Assembly (NCBI GenBank): GCA_900696685.1
Contig: CAADHA010000132.1
Location: 1 to 45,108, forward strand
Reading direction: 5' to 3'
Length of the DNA: 45,108 nt
DNA from: an uncultured Planctomycetota bacterium
GTDB lineage: Bacteria > Planctomycetota > Phycisphaerae > Phycisphaerales > UBA5793
Under the pieces are notes generated by a model, which was given only the letters and a program-made list of their open reading frames with translations, had not been told where the DNA came from and ran no database searches. A program made the position numbers and the translations under genes. Within the stretch, counting starts at the first letter, position 1; each line of letters opens with the position of its first letter. Positions 28,326 through 36,244 of the stretch are shown here, piece after piece.

Positions 28326-30533
28326 ATGTCTGTGAATCTCAAGCGAGTTCTGATCACGACCCTGGTCCTGGCGCTGGGACTGGTCATTCTCCTCTCCGTG
28401 TTCCAGGGCGCCGGCAAGCGGGGTTCGTCGGGATCATCCGGCCCCGCTCGCACGCCCGTCGATTCCGGTCAGGACGCTTCTGCCGCCGCGCCGGGACCGA
28501 CCGCCGACGAGACTGAACCTGCGCCCGGCGCAGCGGATCAACCCACCGATGTCCGACCCGCGATCGGCGCGGCGCCCGATCCAGCCGAGATCGGCCAAGT
28601 GCCACCCGCCGAGGGCGAGCGCACCGGCCTTCACTTCCGAGAGCAGCCGCCCGAGGCTCTCATACCATTGGGCGACCTGGAAGGCGACGCCAACGCGTCC
28701 CGCCTGCGCCTCGAATTCAGCCCGTTCGGCGCCGGCATCGCGCAGGTAACCCTCGCGGACTATTACCGCACGCGCGCCCGGGTGGCGGACGACCGCTACA
28801 CATTCTTCGAAGGTTCGTCTCCGAGGCGGCCGGTGATGGGCCTGCGCCGCGTCTCCATCGAAGGTCAGCGCATCGACGCCTACGACGAGACGGCAAACCT
28901 CCAGCCGTACACCTTCCGCCAGATCGCTGCCGGCGAGTTCGAGGCGGTCGTTGTTGATGCGGATGACCGCCCCGTGCTCACGATCACCCGACGCTACGAA
29001 CTCGGTCCCGCTGAAGGGCAGATTACTCTGCGCCAGCGCCTTCGCAACGAGACCTCTGCGCCGCTCACCGTCCAGGTTGAACAGTGGGGCCCGGGCGATC
29101 TGCCTTACTTGCGCGAGGGCTACGGCGATTACCGGCGCGTTCGCTTCGGCTACCTTGACCCGCGCGACCGGGAAGTGGTGCTCGCGTCGGAGAGCGATTT
29201 TCTGCTGGGCCGGCACGAGGTCATCAAGCGCGCCATCGAGAGCGCGCGCGAAACCGGCGACGCCGCGGACAGCAACCTCGTCTGGCCCAATGAAACCAGC
29301 CGCAAGAACAATTATGCGCTCTCGTGGGTGGCGACGACGAACCGTTACTTCGGATTCGCGGTGCACCGCGCCGTGGACGATCCGCGCCAGACGGCTGCTC
29401 GCTCACTTGACCAGGTGGCGCGCGTCGAGGTGTGGGTCGAGTCGCGCGGGGAGACGCGCCTGTCGGCCGTGCCCACCGAGGAGATCGACACCCGCTTCAT
29501 GAGCCTCAAGCTCGTGGGCAGCCCGATGCCGCTGGCGCCGCTCCAGGAGCGCCCGCTCGACCTCGGCCTCTATGCCGGACCGCTGCGCGGCACGCTCCTC
29601 ACGCAGCAACAGCCCTACCGCGCCTTCAACCTCAAGGAACTCATCGTCTATCAACTCGGGTGCGCGTGGTGCACCTTCCAGACCCTCACGCACTTTCTCC
29701 TCTGGTTCCTGCGCCTCATCGAAGGAGACGTGATCACCCTCGGCGGCGTGGGGCTCGGCGTGCACGACTGGGGCGTGGCCATCATCATCCTCGTCCTCAT
29801 CGTCCGCGTCATTCTCCACCCCCTTACCAAGAAGGGGCAGGTCTCGATGCAGCGCCTCAGCCGCAACATGGCCAAGTTGCAGCCGGAGATCAAGAAGCTC
29901 CAGGAGAAGTACCGGGACAACCCCAAGAAACTCCAGCAGGAGCAGATGGCCCTGTACCGCGAGCACAACGTCAACCCGGCGGGATGCCTGGGCCTTCTTC
30001 CGATGTTCCTCCAGACGCCGATCTGGATCGCCCTGTACGCGATGCTCTACTTCGCGATCGAGTTGCGCCAGCAGCCGGCGTTCTACGGCGTATTCCAGAT
30101 CTTCGGCAACTGGTCCTTCCTCGCCGACCTCTCCCAGCCGGACCACTTCATCGATTTCGGCCGCAGTTTCCACCTGCCGCTGCTGGGCTGGGCGGTCTCG
30201 GGGATCAACGCCCTGCCGATCCTCATGGGCGTGATCTTCTATCTTCAGCAGAAGTACCTCACCCCGCCCAACCCCAACATGACGCCCGAGCAGGAGCAGC
30301 AGCAGAAGATCATGCGGATCGTCTTCCCGATCATCTTCCCGCTGTTTCTCTATGCGGCGCCGAGCGGACTGACGCTTTACATCATCACGTCGAGCACGAT
30401 CGGCATCCTTGAGAGCCGGTACATCCGCGCCCACATCGACGCCCTGGACCTCGACCGCGAGTCGGCGGCGGCCTCGGCGCGCGCCGTCAAGCAGGTCGCC
30501 AACGTCGCGCCCCGCCACAGGCGGGAGCGGTAA
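28326..30533 (+). CDS. yidC: Membrane protein insertase YidC
   Basis: YidC inserts membrane proteins into the cytoplasmic membrane. The start is uncertain; ATG 28326 is chosen because it leads straight into the first membrane helix (LITTLVLALGLVILLSVF). ATG 28293 is the alternative. The 735-residue form has a Gly/Ala/Pro-rich linker, a large periplasmic beta domain (LEFSPFGAGIAQVTLADYYR to about residue 430), and the conserved insertase core. The core contains the hydrophilic-groove Arg in LIVRVILHPLTKKGQ, the cytoplasmic hairpin KLQPEIKKLQEKYRDNPKKL, MFLQTPIWIALYAML, and the last spans IFPLFLYAAPSGLTLYI. Neither start has a good Shine-Dalgarno sequence. Confidence 0.95.
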   Translation: MSVNLKRVLITTLVLALGLVILLSVFQGAGKRGSSGSSGPARTPVDSGQDASAAAPGPTADETEPAPGAADQPTDVRPAIGAAPDPAEIGQVPPAEGERTGLHFREQPPEALIPLGDLEGDANASRLRLEFSPFGAGIAQVTLADYYRTRARVADDRYTFFEGSSPRRPVMGLRRVSIEGQRIDAYDETANLQPYTFRQIAAGEFEAVVVDADDRPVLTITRRYELGPAEGQITLRQRLRNETSAPLTVQVEQWGPGDLPYLREGYGDYRRVRFGYLDPRDREVVLASESDFLLGRHEVIKRAIESARETGDAADSNLVWPNETSRKNNYALSWVATTNRYFGFAVHRAVDDPRQTAARSLDQVARVEVWVESRGETRLSAVPTEEIDTRFMSLKLVGSPMPLAPLQERPLDLGLYAGPLRGTLLTQQQPYRAFNLKELIVYQLGCAWCTFQTLTHFLLWFLRLIEGDVITLGGVGLGVHDWGVAIIILVLIVRVILHPLTKKGQVSMQRLSRNMAKLQPEIKKLQEKYRDNPKKLQQEQMALYREHNVNPAGCLGLLPMFLQTPIWIALYAMLYFAIELRQQPAFYGVFQIFGNWSFLADLSQPDHFIDFGRSFHLPLLGWAVSGINALPILMGVIFYLQQKYLTPPNPNMTPEQEQQQKIMRIVFPIIFPLFLYAAPSGLTLYIITSSTIGILESRYIRAHIDALDLDRESAAASARAVKQVANVAPRHRRER

Positions 30534-30580
30534 TTACCTTTCCCGGCGGCTGCCCGCTTGTCCGACCGAATTCAACGAAA

Positions 30581-30612
30581 CACCCTTGCGCACTTCGCAG
30601 TGCACAAGGGTG
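30581..30612. terminator. Bidirectional stem-loop between yidC and hsp20 genes
   Basis: CACCCTTG at 30581-30588 and CAAGGGTG at 30605-30612, with inner GCACT/AGTGC around a TCGC loop and one mismatch, form a strong 14-position stem. It lies between the convergent yidC and hsp20 genes. There is only a weak T-run (TTTCGTTG on the minus strand), so it is terminator-like rather than textbook intrinsic. Confidence 0.65.
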
Positions 30613-30669
30613 ACTCTGGATTGATCATGCCCGCCGCGCTTTCGGCGGCTCTGCTCTGCTGTGCGTCGC

Positions 30670-31104
30670 TCAGGCCCGTACAGGAATCCGGCGCCGCTGC
30701 GCCTGCTTCGCCTTGGGCAGGGTGATCTTGAGGACGCCGGCGTCGAAGTCCGCGGTAATGGCGTCGGGGTCGATCGCGGCGTCGATCTGGAATCGCCGAT
30801 GGAAGTTCCCCACCCCGAACTCGTCGGCCACCGGGGTCCATGTCTCGTGCCGGCGCGGCTGAACGCGCGCCTCGATCGAGAGGATGTCCTGCTCGAAGGC
30901 GATGTCGATCGAGTCGCCCGTCGCGCCGGGAACGTCGGCATAGACCTCGATGGCGGCGTCGGTGTCAACGATGTCCACATTGGGGCGGTACGTCCACTGA
31001 CTCGGCACCGGCGCCGCTGATTGAGCCGGCGACTGCGCCGAGCCGGGCCGGCGCACGACCGGCGAATGACCACTCTCTTGAATCTGGTTCGTTGTGCTGT
31101 TCAT
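30670..31104 (-). CDS. Hsp20-family small heat-shock protein (downstream copy)
   Basis: The 144-residue product has the alpha-crystallin domain of small heat-shock proteins: NVDIVDTDAAIEVYADVPGAT, IDIAFEQDILSIEARV, and the C-terminal signature FDAGVLKITLPKAKQAQRRRIPV (GVLxITLPK plus an IPV tail). It is an ATP-independent holdase. The N-terminus is Ser/Pro/Gln-rich and differs from the upstream copy, so the two chaperones could co-assemble or differ in clients. The spacer of about 60 bases and shared strand place it behind the sigma-54 promoter as the second gene. A stem-loop closes the unit at 30581-30612. Confidence 0.95.
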   Translation of the reverse strand: MNSTTNQIQESGHSPVVRRPGSAQSPAQSAAPVPSQWTYRPNVDIVDTDAAIEVYADVPGATGDSIDIAFEQDILSIEARVQPRRHETWTPVADEFGVGNFHRRFQIDAAIDPDAITADFDAGVLKITLPKAKQAQRRRIPVRA

Positions 31105-31166
31105 GGCAGTCTCCCTGCAAATGCAATCAGGTGTCGGGAATGGCCTCGAAGTGCTGCACGCGCTCG

Positions 31167-31628
31167 TCAGGAAGGCCGGATCGGCGCGCGAACCTCGACC
31201 TTGCGCGGCTGAGCCGATCGCGCCTTGGGAAGCGTGATCAGCAGCACGCCGTGGGTCAGGGACGCCTCCACGCGATCGACGTCGATCTCCACGGGCAGAC
31301 TGATCGTCCGCTCGAACTCGCCCGCGGGCCGTTCGCGCCTCAGCGACGCAGCCCCTTCGGGCAGGGAGATCTGCCGCTTGCCGCGGATGGTCAGTTCGTC
31401 GCCCGTCACCGAGACGTCGATGTCGGAGAGCGCGAGCCCGGGCAGTTCTGCCTCGGCATACAGGTTCGCATCGTCCTCGTAGACGTTCAGAGCAGGATAG
31501 AGCAGCGCACCGCGCGGGCGGAGGCCTGCGCCCGCGAAGGGCGGACAGCCGGCCGCCATGCTTTCAAAAAGTCGATCCATTTCGGCGAGAGCCGCGAAGG
31601 GAGTGTTCAGGAATGAGCGTGTCAGCAT
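31167..31628 (-). CDS. Hsp20-family small heat-shock protein (upstream copy)
   Basis: The 153-residue product has an Hsp20 domain (LNVYEDDANLYAEAELPGLAL, DIDVSVTGDELTIRGKRQ, GEFERTISLPVEIDVDRVEA, THGVLLITLPKARSAQPRKVEV). It has an N-terminal amphipathic segment (MLTRSFLNTPFAALAEMDRL) typical of the class. GVLLITLPK is the family signature. The gene lies closest to the sigma-54 promoter at 31716-31731, with an inferred 5' leader of about 80 bases, and AGGAGG precedes its ATG. The second hsp20 follows after about 60 bases. Confidence 0.95.
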   Translation of the reverse strand: MLTRSFLNTPFAALAEMDRLFESMAAGCPPFAGAGLRPRGALLYPALNVYEDDANLYAEAELPGLALSDIDVSVTGDELTIRGKRQISLPEGAASLRRERPAGEFERTISLPVEIDVDRVEASLTHGVLLITLPKARSAQPRKVEVRAPIRPS

Positions 31629-31715
31629 GATGCACCTCCTGTCAAACCGGTGTGTAGGGATTCACCCTGCGACCGGCCGGCACCATAGCCGCACCGGTCC
31701 AACCATCGCGCATTT

Positions 31716-31731
31716 TGCAATGAGCGTGCCA
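31716..31731 (-). promoter_or_regulatory. Sigma-54 (RpoN) promoter of the hsp20 pair
   Basis: The minus-strand TGGCACGCTCATTGCA fits the sigma-54 consensus TGGCACG-N4-TTGCW at every position. GG and GC dinucleotides sit 10 bases apart, as needed for the -24 and -12 elements. It points at the hsp20 gene starting at 31628, with a leader of about 80 bases. A dyad 73-100 bases further upstream (31804-31831) could bind the activator that sigma-54 promoters require. Confidence 0.8.
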
Positions 31732-31803
31732 GGGCGGCGCGGCCATGCGGGCGGGTTTCCCCGGACAATTCGACCACCGCGACTGTCAGCCTGGCCCCGT
31801 CAT

Positions 31804-31831
31804 GCAACTGCGTTGCCAGTTTGGCAGTTGC
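31804..31831. promoter_or_regulatory. Dyad-symmetric site upstream of the sigma-54 promoter
   Basis: GCAACTGC at 31804-31811 is exactly mirrored by GCAGTTGC at 31824-31831, with a second dyad inside (TGCCA 31814-31818, TGGCA 31822-31826). It is about 100-125 bases upstream of the predicted start, the typical distance for enhancer-binding activators. It also lies just after the cysE stop, so it could instead be a cysE transcription terminator; both are inference. Confidence 0.45.
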
Positions 31832-31874
31832 GGGCCCGAAGGCGCGCAGAGGCCTCGGCGCCGCTGACGTGCGA

Positions 31875-32834
31875 TCAGATTCCCGAGCCGCCCCATTCGA
31901 ACGGGCCTGATGCGGGATCAGGCCGCTCGCGCAGTTCGGGACGCGTCGCCTGCACCACGTAGCCCGCGGGAACAGAGCGCGTCAGGAAGACGCCGCCTCC
32001 GATCACGCAGTCGTTGCCGATCACCGTGTCCCCGCCGAGGATCGTTGCCGACGCGTACACGATCACGCGGTCGCCCAGCGTCGGGTGGCGCTTGTGCCCG
32101 CGGACAATCCGGCCCGCCGCGTCGGTTGGGAAACTGCGCGCGCCGAGCGTGACGCCCTGGTAGAGACGGCAGTGGCGTCCGATGTGCGTTGTCTCGCCGA
32201 TCACCACCCCCGTGCCGTGGTCAATGAAGAATGACTCGCCGATCGTCGCACCGGGGTGGATGTCGATGCCCGTCTCGGCGTGAGCGTGCTCGCTCATGAT
32301 GCGCGGCAGGAGGGGCACGCCGAGCCGGTACAGTTCGTGTGCGACACGATGCACCATCATCGCACGAATGCCCGGATAGGAGAAGATGATCTCATCGGTG
32401 TGGCGAGCGGCCGGGTCGCCCTCGAACGCCGCCTTCACATCAAGCGCCAGAAGGCGGCGCACCTCGGGCAGGCGATCGAAAAAGGCAAGCGTGAGGCTCT
32501 GCGCCTGGGACTCGCATGACCGGACATGGTCATCGCCGCTCGCGGGGGCATCGAGACTCTCCATGTAGGCGAGCGCGGCGCGGATCTGCCGCGCGAGATC
32601 GGCGGCCAGGCGCTCCGCCGTCTGCTGCACGTGCTGCGCCAGGCTGTCGGCGCTGAGCGTGCGCGACCCGAAAAACCCCGGGAAGACCAGCGCGCGAAGT
32701 TCATCGATCAGGCGGATGATCGTGTCGGTGTGCGGCAGGTGCGTCGGCGCGAGGTGGCGCGTGTGTACCGTCAGACGGATCGAATCCACGAGGCGAGCGA
32801 GCGCTTCCGCCGGGAGTTGGACGCTGGTGTTCAT
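31875..32834 (-). CDS. cysE: Serine O-acetyltransferase (EpsC/CysE type)
   Basis: The 319-residue protein has a helical N-terminal half (about 1-170) and a left-handed beta-helix of hexapeptide repeats. It contains GIDIHPGATIGESFFIDHGTG, VIGETTHIGRHCRLYQGVTL, and GDRVIVYASATILGGDTVIG with AGYV nearby. The catalytic His in FIDHGTGVVIGE and the substrate region HPTLGDRV are typical. It makes O-acetylserine for cysteine synthesis. The long N-terminal half resembles the EpsC-like bacterial form rather than E. coli CysE. The ATG at 32834 is the natural start. It is divergent from rpsD across the REP-like element. Confidence 0.93.
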   Translation of the reverse strand: MNTSVQLPAEALARLVDSIRLTVHTRHLAPTHLPHTDTIIRLIDELRALVFPGFFGSRTLSADSLAQHVQQTAERLAADLARQIRAALAYMESLDAPASGDDHVRSCESQAQSLTLAFFDRLPEVRRLLALDVKAAFEGDPAARHTDEIIFSYPGIRAMMVHRVAHELYRLGVPLLPRIMSEHAHAETGIDIHPGATIGESFFIDHGTGVVIGETTHIGRHCRLYQGVTLGARSFPTDAAGRIVRGHKRHPTLGDRVIVYASATILGGDTVIGNDCVIGGGVFLTRSVPAGYVVQATRPELRERPDPASGPFEWGGSGI

Positions 32835-32872
32835 GGCCGGGCAATCCTAACCCGATGCGGGGGAGGAGGCAG

Positions 32873-32886
32873 TCCAGGATTCTGGC
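32873..32886. repeat. Dispersed 14-base word (copy 2)
   Basis: TCCAGGATTCTGGC here is identical to 2156-2169. Both copies are intergenic. The word has internal partial dyad symmetry (CCAG...CTGG). The family is too short to name. Confidence 0.35.
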
Positions 32887-32909
32887 ATGGATGCCGGACG
32901 ACACAAGCG

Positions 32910-32927
32910 CAGGTTCTGAGCCGCGAG
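32910..32927. repeat. Dispersed 18-base word (copy 1)
   Basis: CAGGTTCTGAGCCGCGAG abuts the left arm of the REP-like element. A copy with one base changed (T for C) lies at 36245-36262 in the purF downstream spacer. Seventeen of 18 bases match, both intergenic. Confidence 0.45.
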
Positions 32928-33025
32928 CAAAACAAACGGGACAGGTACATTTTATGTCTTGTATTTTCAAGCACTTACGCAGGTTTTTTTGGCGGAAATA
33001 AATGTACCTGTCCCGTTTGTTTTGC
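32927..33025. repeat. REP-like palindromic element in the cysE-rpsD divergent spacer
   Basis: Arms at 32927-32952 and 33000-33025 are perfect 26-base reverse complements containing CGGGACAGGTACATTT, separated by a 47-base loop. The GGGACAGGTAC-type core is a well-known bacterial intergenic repeat word, similar to sequences tied to Y1 (RAYT) transposases; that link is from general knowledge, not searched. It is in the 381-base divergent spacer. No transposase is in the window. The loop is AT-rich compared with the rest of the window, suggesting transfer or a specialised stem-loop. It lies upstream of the predicted rpsD promoter. Confidence 0.75.
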
Positions 33026-33081
33026 GACCGCGCCTCCGGCCACAATGCGGCAATCCCGACCTGCGCCCCGGCTGGGACCAC

Positions 33082-33110
33082 TTGACGTCCCGCCGGCAAC
33101 GACCTTTGAT
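33082..33110 (+). promoter_or_regulatory. Sigma-70-type promoter of rpsD
   Basis: TTGACG (33082-33087), a 17-base spacer and TTTGAT (33105-33110) precede rpsD by about 105 bases. The -35 fits at five of six, the -10 at four of six. The resulting leader of about 99 bases carries two stem-loops: GCCCTG/CAGGGC at 33137-33154 and CGGG/CCCG at 33183-33196 just upstream of AAGGA. These are candidates for S4 autoregulation. Confidence 0.5.
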
Positions 33111-33136
33111 TGGGTTCGACTCCCGGCGGGTGGGCC

Positions 33137-33196
33137 GCCCTGCAAGGACAGGGCCGGATGCCTGAACGGCGCTGGCGGCAGCCGGGTTGAATCCCG
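33137..33196 (+). promoter_or_regulatory. Structured rpsD leader (candidate S4 regulatory RNA)
   Basis: Two stem-loops can form: GCCCTG-CAAGGA-CAGGGC (33137-33154) and CGGG-TTGAAT-CCCG (33183-33196), the latter ending a few bases before the AAGGA ribosome-binding site (33202-33206). In other bacteria, S4 binds structured leader RNA to limit its own synthesis. No pseudoknot was demonstrated here, so this is inference. Confidence 0.35.
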
Positions 33197-33215
33197 TTTC
33201 CAAGGATCCGCGTTC

Positions 33216-33815
33216 ATGGCTCGATACATCGGCCCGAAGGTGAAACTCTCCCGCAAGGTGGGCATGCCCATCGCGGACATCCCCAAGCACACCGCCAAGC
33301 GGCAGTTGAACCCGCCCGGCATGCACGGCTTCCGCGGCCGGCGCCTGCGCGACTACGGCGTGCGCCTCAACGAGAAGCAGAAACTCCGCTACCACTACAG
33401 CGTGCTCGAGAGGCAGTTCCGCCGAGTGCTCGGCGAATGCACGCGCCAGAAAGGCAACACCGGCGAAATTCTCCTTGCCGCCCTTGAGCGCCGGCTTGAC
33501 AACGTCGTCCGTCGCGCCGGTCTGACGCGCACGATCTGGGCCGCGCGGCAGATGGTCGTGCACGGCCACGTGCTTGTGAACGGCCGCAAGGTCGATCGAC
33601 CGAGTTACCAGGTCGACGTGGGCGACGTCGTCACGGTCAGCGAACGCGTCCACAAACTCGTGCGGGAGAACATGGAGTCCCTCGCCGGCCACGTCGTCCC
33701 GGGATGGATCGATCTCAACCCCGCGGAACTCTCGACGAAGGTCGTGGCGATGCCCACGCCCGACCAGGTTCCCTTCCCCGTGGATACGAACCTGATCGTG
33801 GAGTTGTACAAGTAA
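33216..33815 (+). CDS. rpsD: 30S ribosomal protein S4
   Basis: The ATG at 33216 with AAGGA 9 bases upstream gives MARYIGPKVKLSRKVG, the S4 opening. The S4 RNA-binding domain (LERRLDNVVRRAGLTRTIWAARQMVVHGHVLVNGRKV) is clear at about residues 88-125. Length is 199 residues. S4 nucleates 30S assembly on 16S rRNA. Here it stands alone, with its own promoter and terminator-like hairpin (33883-33912), rather than in a ribosomal operon. It has no internal zinc knuckle. Confidence 0.98.
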   Translation: MARYIGPKVKLSRKVGMPIADIPKHTAKRQLNPPGMHGFRGRRLRDYGVRLNEKQKLRYHYSVLERQFRRVLGECTRQKGNTGEILLAALERRLDNVVRRAGLTRTIWAARQMVVHGHVLVNGRKVDRPSYQVDVGDVVTVSERVHKLVRENMESLAGHVVPGWIDLNPAELSTKVVAMPTPDQVPFPVDTNLIVELYK

Positions 33816-33882
33816 TCCTGCGCTGGGCGGGACGCCGGCACGGCCGGGCGCGGCCCACGGCAGGCTTCTTCCAGGCTTCATC

Positions 33883-33920
33883 GCGGTCGGCTGAGTCGCC
33901 TCGGCCGACCGCCTTCGTTC
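33883..33920 (+). terminator. Terminator-like stem-loop after rpsD
   Basis: GCGGTCGGC (33883-33891) pairs perfectly with GCCGACCGC (33904-33912), with a 12-base loop, followed by a modest pyrimidine run (CTTCGTTCT). It lies 67 bases after the rpsD stop. Confidence 0.55.
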
Positions 33921-34034
33921 TCGGGGCGCACCGGAGCGAGCGCCCGCCTCGGCACTTCCGCGCCGTCGGACCGGGGACGAACCTACGATCACTTCGCGTC
34001 CCGTTGTGCCCTGCTTGAAGAAGGTTCACCGCTC

Positions 34035-36062
34035 ATGCTCAAGTTCCTGCGGAAGTACCAGGCTTGGATTCTGGCGATCGGCGGCTCGCTGCTCATGGTC
34101 GCCTTCCTGCTGCCCGAGGCGATCCAGCGCCTGGGCACGCCCTCGATGAATCGGAGGCTCTTTCAACTGACGATCGACGGCAGTCCGAAGAAGGTCCGCT
34201 TCCGCGAGTGGCAGGAGGCGGGGGCGGAGATGGTGATCCTCGAAACGATGTTCAACACGCGCGACATCGGCCCGCTGCTCAACTTCCCGCCGACCGAAGA
34301 CGGGAGTTCCGGCAGGTCGGGGCTGCGCGGCGTCGATCATTGGTTCCTGCTCAAGACCGAGGCGAGGCTGGCGGGCCTGATCGGCGGCGTCAGCGACGGG
34401 GACGACCAGATTCGACAGCAGGCCGCGTCGATCGCCGCCCGCCAGCGCCAGGCCGTTGATGACGTCTACGACGGCCTCATCCGGGCGGTGCGCAACGAAG
34501 CCGGCCGCCTCAAACTGACCCTTGATCAGGGCAAGGAGGCCTTCGCCACGCTCGCGGGGATCGGCCGGCTCATCGACGGCTATGCCGGCTCATCCGTCGC
34601 CTCCGATGTGCGCGCCAGGCACATCGTTCAGGCGTTCGAGGACCGCATCAACATCGCGATGGTCTTCGTGGACGCGGAGAATCACATCGCGGACCTGCCC
34701 GAGCCGGAACAGGCCGTGCTCGAATCGCACTTCGAGAAATACCGCGACGTCGAACCGGGTATGGGTGAACAGGGATTCGGATACCGCCTCAGCGATCGCG
34801 TGAAGATCGAGTACCTGACGATCAAGTACGAGAGCGTGTACGACATGGTGGAGGCGTCGGGGCTGGAAGCGCGCAAGTGGTATCAGCGCAATGCCGCCCA
34901 GGTCGCCCAGGACCGTGCCAACCCGCCCCCGTTCGATGAAGTCGCCGCCGACGTGATCGCGGCCTACCGGCGCTCGAAGGCTGAAGAATCAATGACGGAG
35001 ATCGGGCGTTTCATCAGGTCGGAACTGATCCGATCGACGCAGGCGTTGGCGCGCGACGGCGAGTACCGCGTGCTGCCCGAGGACTGGCCCCAGAAGCGGG
35101 TGTCCTTCGAGGCCCTGCGTGAAGCGGTGCAGGCGAAGTTCAACGTAACCGTCGAGTATCACGCCGACACGCAGAAGTGGCAGAGCCTTTCCGACCTGGC
35201 AACGCTGGAGGGCATCGGAAGCGCCACGCGTGTCGCCGGCGCCGGACTCCTGAGCCTGCGTCAACTGGTCGAGGCTCACCGGGAACTCGGCCGCGAAGGT
35301 CCCCCCGGCCTCCAGGCGGGCCTGGCTGATTCCAATCTCCTGCGACGAAGCGAGTTTAACCGTGGCCGCATCGGTCCCACATCCTACCCCGCGGACGCAT
35401 TCGTCTACCGTGTGCTGGAGGTCGATCCGGCCCGACCGCCTCGAAGCATGGACGAGGTCCGGGAGGCAGTCGTCAAGGATGTCAAGCGCCTCCAGGCGTT
35501 CGAGGGCCTCCGCGCCGATCTGGATTCCTGGCGGGCGCGGGCGATCAATGAAGGTCTCGACGATCTCGCCAAGAGCCTCGATACATCGGTGCGGCGCGGT
35601 TCAATCTCGCGCTACGGCACAGCCTCAAGCACGATGGGCGACTACAAGCCCAACGCGATAGCGGGCATCTCCAGCAAGATACTCATCGATGCCGTTTTCC
35701 AGCGCGCCGAATCCTTTGAGCCGCTCACACGATACAGCGATCTTCCCAACGAAGAGCGCCTGGTGGTCTCAGCGGTGCCCGAGCAACTGGGGATCGCGCT
35801 GGTGCGCATGGAGAGCCACTCCCCCGTCACGCGGCAGCGCTGGCAGGGCCTGGTGAACTCAGGACTCTGGATCAGCAGCATCTCGTCTCAGTCGGCAATC
35901 CCGCTTTCGCAGGTCGTGATGTACCGGGACTTCACAGACCGGGAAATGGAGCCGTTCTCCTTCGAGGCGATGAAGGCGAAGTTCAACTTCGTGGACCTGC
36001 GCAGCCCAATGGACCGGGAGCAAGACGAGCAGGAAGCCATGTCAGCAGGCGAAGGCGGTTGA
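34035..36062 (+). CDS. PpiD/SurA-like membrane-anchored periplasmic protein without a visible parvulin core
   Basis: The 675-residue protein has one N-terminal span (AWILAIGGSLLMVAFLLPEA, about residues 9-28) and otherwise a long extracytoplasmic helical part. It resembles PpiD/SurA N- and C-domains, including SMDEVREAVVKDVKRLQAFE near residue 475. I do not see the parvulin FHIL-type motif, so peptidyl-prolyl isomerase activity is doubtful. The charged C-tail (DREQDEQEAMSAGEGG) is acidic. AAGAAGG lies 10 bases before the ATG at 34035. It follows rpsD after about 220 bases with a terminator-like hairpin between them, so it is probably a separate unit. Confidence 0.6.
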   Translation: MLKFLRKYQAWILAIGGSLLMVAFLLPEAIQRLGTPSMNRRLFQLTIDGSPKKVRFREWQEAGAEMVILETMFNTRDIGPLLNFPPTEDGSSGRSGLRGVDHWFLLKTEARLAGLIGGVSDGDDQIRQQAASIAARQRQAVDDVYDGLIRAVRNEAGRLKLTLDQGKEAFATLAGIGRLIDGYAGSSVASDVRARHIVQAFEDRINIAMVFVDAENHIADLPEPEQAVLESHFEKYRDVEPGMGEQGFGYRLSDRVKIEYLTIKYESVYDMVEASGLEARKWYQRNAAQVAQDRANPPPFDEVAADVIAAYRRSKAEESMTEIGRFIRSELIRSTQALARDGEYRVLPEDWPQKRVSFEALREAVQAKFNVTVEYHADTQKWQSLSDLATLEGIGSATRVAGAGLLSLRQLVEAHRELGREGPPGLQAGLADSNLLRRSEFNRGRIGPTSYPADAFVYRVLEVDPARPPRSMDEVREAVVKDVKRLQAFEGLRADLDSWRARAINEGLDDLAKSLDTSVRRGSISRYGTASSTMGDYKPNAIAGISSKILIDAVFQRAESFEPLTRYSDLPNEERLVVSAVPEQLGIALVRMESHSPVTRQRWQGLVNSGLWISSISSQSAIPLSQVVMYRDFTDREMEPFSFEAMKAKFNFVDLRSPMDREQDEQEAMSAGEGG

Positions 36063-36065
36063 ACG

Positions 36066-36120
36066 AGTCTCAGAGAGAGACTGCATGAGAATTGGGGGCG
36101 CCGTGGTCAAGCGGCGCTTT
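36066..36120 (+). terminator. Tandem stem-loops after the PpiD-like gene
   Basis: AGTCTC/GAGACT (36066-36071 and 36077-36082), then GCGCCG/CGGCGC (36098-36103 and 36112-36117) followed by TTT. The second is the better terminator candidate. Apart from these and the dispersed repeat at 36245, I see no gene or other signal in the 340-base spacer 36063-36402. Confidence 0.35.
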
Positions 36121-36244
36121 GGGAGCGCGGGCCACGCCGGCGCGCGATCGACGACCGAGCCGGTGTGATCGACCGTCCGCTTCATGACGTGGCCCTCCGG
36201 TCGCAGAGCCTCCCTCCGGACCACGGCACCTGACGGTTTTCAGG

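Noticed and set aside
33110..33130. T-arm-like word GGTTCGACTCCC upstream of rpsD, suggesting a tRNA
   Set aside because: No matching acceptor, D-arm or anticodon stem could be built around it; the surrounding bases form a CCCGCCGG/CCGGCGGG stem (33089-33096 and 33123-33130) instead.
33183..33200. Second T-arm-like word (GGTTGAATCCCG) close to the rpsD start
   Set aside because: The loop is one base short of a tRNA T-loop and there is no cloverleaf upstream.
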